31,791 bases of DNA, taken from positions 1 to 31,791 of the forward strand of contig VBCJ01000292.1 in NCBI GenBank assembly GCA_005884335.1. The letters run 5' to 3'. The DNA comes from Betaproteobacteria bacterium (GTDB lineage: Bacteria > Pseudomonadota > Gammaproteobacteria > Burkholderiales > SG8-39). The notes beneath the pieces are model-generated. The model did not search any database. It was not told the DNA's origin and saw only the letters and a program-made list of their open reading frames with translations. The translations under genes were made by a program, and so were the position numbers. Every line of letters starts with the position of its first letter. Position 1 is the stretch's first letter. Below are positions 30,964 through 31,791 of this stretch, piece after piece.

Positions 30964-31791
30964 GTGACCGAAGCCGTGATCGTATCCACCGCCCGCACCG
31001 TGCTCGCCAAGTCCTGGCGCGGCGCGTTCAACATGACCCACGGCGCGAAGCTCGGGGGCCACGCCGCGAAGCACGCGATGGAGCGCGCCGGTGTCGATCC
31101 GGCGGAGGTCGAGGACGTCATCATGGGCTGCGCTCATCCGGAAGGCGCGACCGGCCACAACATCGCGCGGCAGATCGCGATCCGCGCGGGTTGTCCGGTC
31201 ACTACCGCGGGAGTCACCGTGAACCGCTACTGCTCCTCGGGCCTGCAGACCATCGCCATCGCTGCGCAGCGCGTGATGGTGGACAAGGTCCCAGTCGCCG
31301 TTGCGGGCGGCGTCGAGTCGATCTCCTGCGTACAGAACGAAATGAACAAGCACATGGCGCACGACGAGTGGCTCGAGCGGCACAAGCCGGCGATCTACAT
31401 GCCGATGCTGCAGACCGCCGAAGTCGTGGCATCGCGCTACGACATCAGCCGCGAGCGCCAGGACGAGTTCGGGGTGCAGAGCCAGCAGCGCGCCGCCGCC
31501 GCGCGTTCAGCGGGCCGCTTCGACGCGGAAATCTTCCCTCTGACGGTGAGAATGCAAAAGGCCGACAAGGAGACGGGGAAAAGCTGGGTCGAGGAAGTCA
31601 CGGCGAAGCACGACGAAGGCATCCGCCCGGACACGACTCTCGAGGGCGTGTCCAAGATCAAGCCGGCGATCGAAGGCGGCACGATCGCGGCCGGAAACGC
31701 GAGCCAGTTCTCCGACGGCGCCTCCGCCTGCGTCGTGATGGACGCGAAGCTCGCCGAAAAGCGCAACTTGAGACCGCTCGGGATTTTCCGC
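30964..31791 (+). CDS. Acetyl-CoA acyltransferase (thiolase), N-terminal part, cut by window edge
   Basis: First 276 residues of a degradative thiolase, from GTG 30964 with GGAGG 6 nt upstream. It begins MTEAVIVSTARTVLAKSWRG. The nucleophile Cys90 is in VNRYCSSGLQT, followed by AGGVESIS, RQDEFGVQSQQRAAAA, and GTIAAGNASQFSDGASACVVM. The C-terminal His and Cys motifs lie outside the window. The sequence differs clearly from PcaF in this window (no NQAGEDNRN stretch) and resembles FadA-type 3-ketoacyl-CoA thiolases. Divergence from fcs suggests a role in CoA-dependent, beta-oxidative shortening of the phenylpropanoid side chain. Confidence 0.93.
   Translation, partial: MTEAVIVSTARTVLAKSWRGAFNMTHGAKLGGHAAKHAMERAGVDPAEVEDVIMGCAHPEGATGHNIARQIAIRAGCPVTTAGVTVNRYCSSGLQTIAIAAQRVMVDKVPVAVAGGVESISCVQNEMNKHMAHDEWLERHKPAIYMPMLQTAEVVASRYDISRERQDEFGVQSQQRAAAARSAGRFDAEIFPLTVRMQKADKETGKSWVEEVTAKHDEGIRPDTTLEGVSKIKPAIEGGTIAAGNASQFSDGASACVVMDAKLAEKRNLRPLGIFR

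Noticed and set aside
1..31791. CRISPR arrays, tRNA/rRNA genes, insertion-sequence transposases, prophage or toxin-antitoxin genes
   Set aside because: No direct-repeat/spacer array, no tRNA-like cloverleaf, no rRNA signature and no transposase or integrase motif was seen on either strand.

Overview
The window is high-GC bacterial DNA. The complete mraZ-first division and cell-wall cluster, the repeated Bug/TctC-type periplasmic binding proteins and the aromatic-acid catabolism genes point to a betaproteobacterium, most likely Burkholderiales-like. That placement is inference from gene content; there is no rRNA or tRNA gene to confirm it.

Region 1 (1-9254, all minus strand) is the start of the dcw cluster in its usual order: mraZ, rsmH, ftsL, ftsI, murE, murF, mraY, murD, ftsW, with ftsW cut by the window edge. 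The genes overlap by 4-17 nt or abut, so they should be one transcript. A sigma70-like promoter and four 10-bp-phased TGG/TAG boxes upstream of mraZ fit MraZ autorepression. The murD product lacks a block of about 40-45 residues in its central-to-C-terminal linker that every MurD I know carries.

Region 2 (9255-11015) holds an AT-rich intergenic stretch, a conserved hypothetical protein on the minus strand, and a divergent NYN-nuclease-type protein with a winged-helix/LOTUS-like tail.

Region 3 (11021-24672, all minus strand) is a run of 15 genes with small gaps or overlaps. In transcription order they are: Bug receptor, PcaI, PcaJ, exported CMD-family protein, alpha/beta hydrolase, Bug receptor, creatinase-like M24 protein, E1-alpha, E1-beta, stand-alone lipoyl domain, 3-hydroxyisobutyrate-dehydrogenase-like enzyme, Bug receptor, CMD-family protein, SDR, and PcaF thiolase. 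PcaI/PcaJ/PcaF can form the lower beta-ketoadipate pathway (3-oxoadipate to succinyl-CoA plus acetyl-CoA). The middle genes look like an uncharacterised carboxylate or ketone pathway. It uses a 2-oxoacid-dehydrogenase-type E1 and a free lipoyl carrier, with no E2 core or E3 in sight.

Region 4 (24804-27821, plus strand) is a sugar-acid dehydratase of the IlvD/Edd type, an exported hypothetical protein and an exported intradiol ring-cleavage dioxygenase.

Region 5 (27838-31791) has a feruloyl-CoA synthase followed by a branched-chain-amino-acid-type ABC binding protein (minus strand), diverging from a thiolase (plus strand, cut by the edge). This fits uptake and CoA-dependent side-chain degradation of lignin-derived phenylpropanoids.

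Three copies of a palindromic element with GGGGACAGACC arms sit in gaps before E1-alpha, before the lipoyl gene and before the last thiolase. In each case the same end lies a few bases from the Shine-Dalgarno of the next gene.
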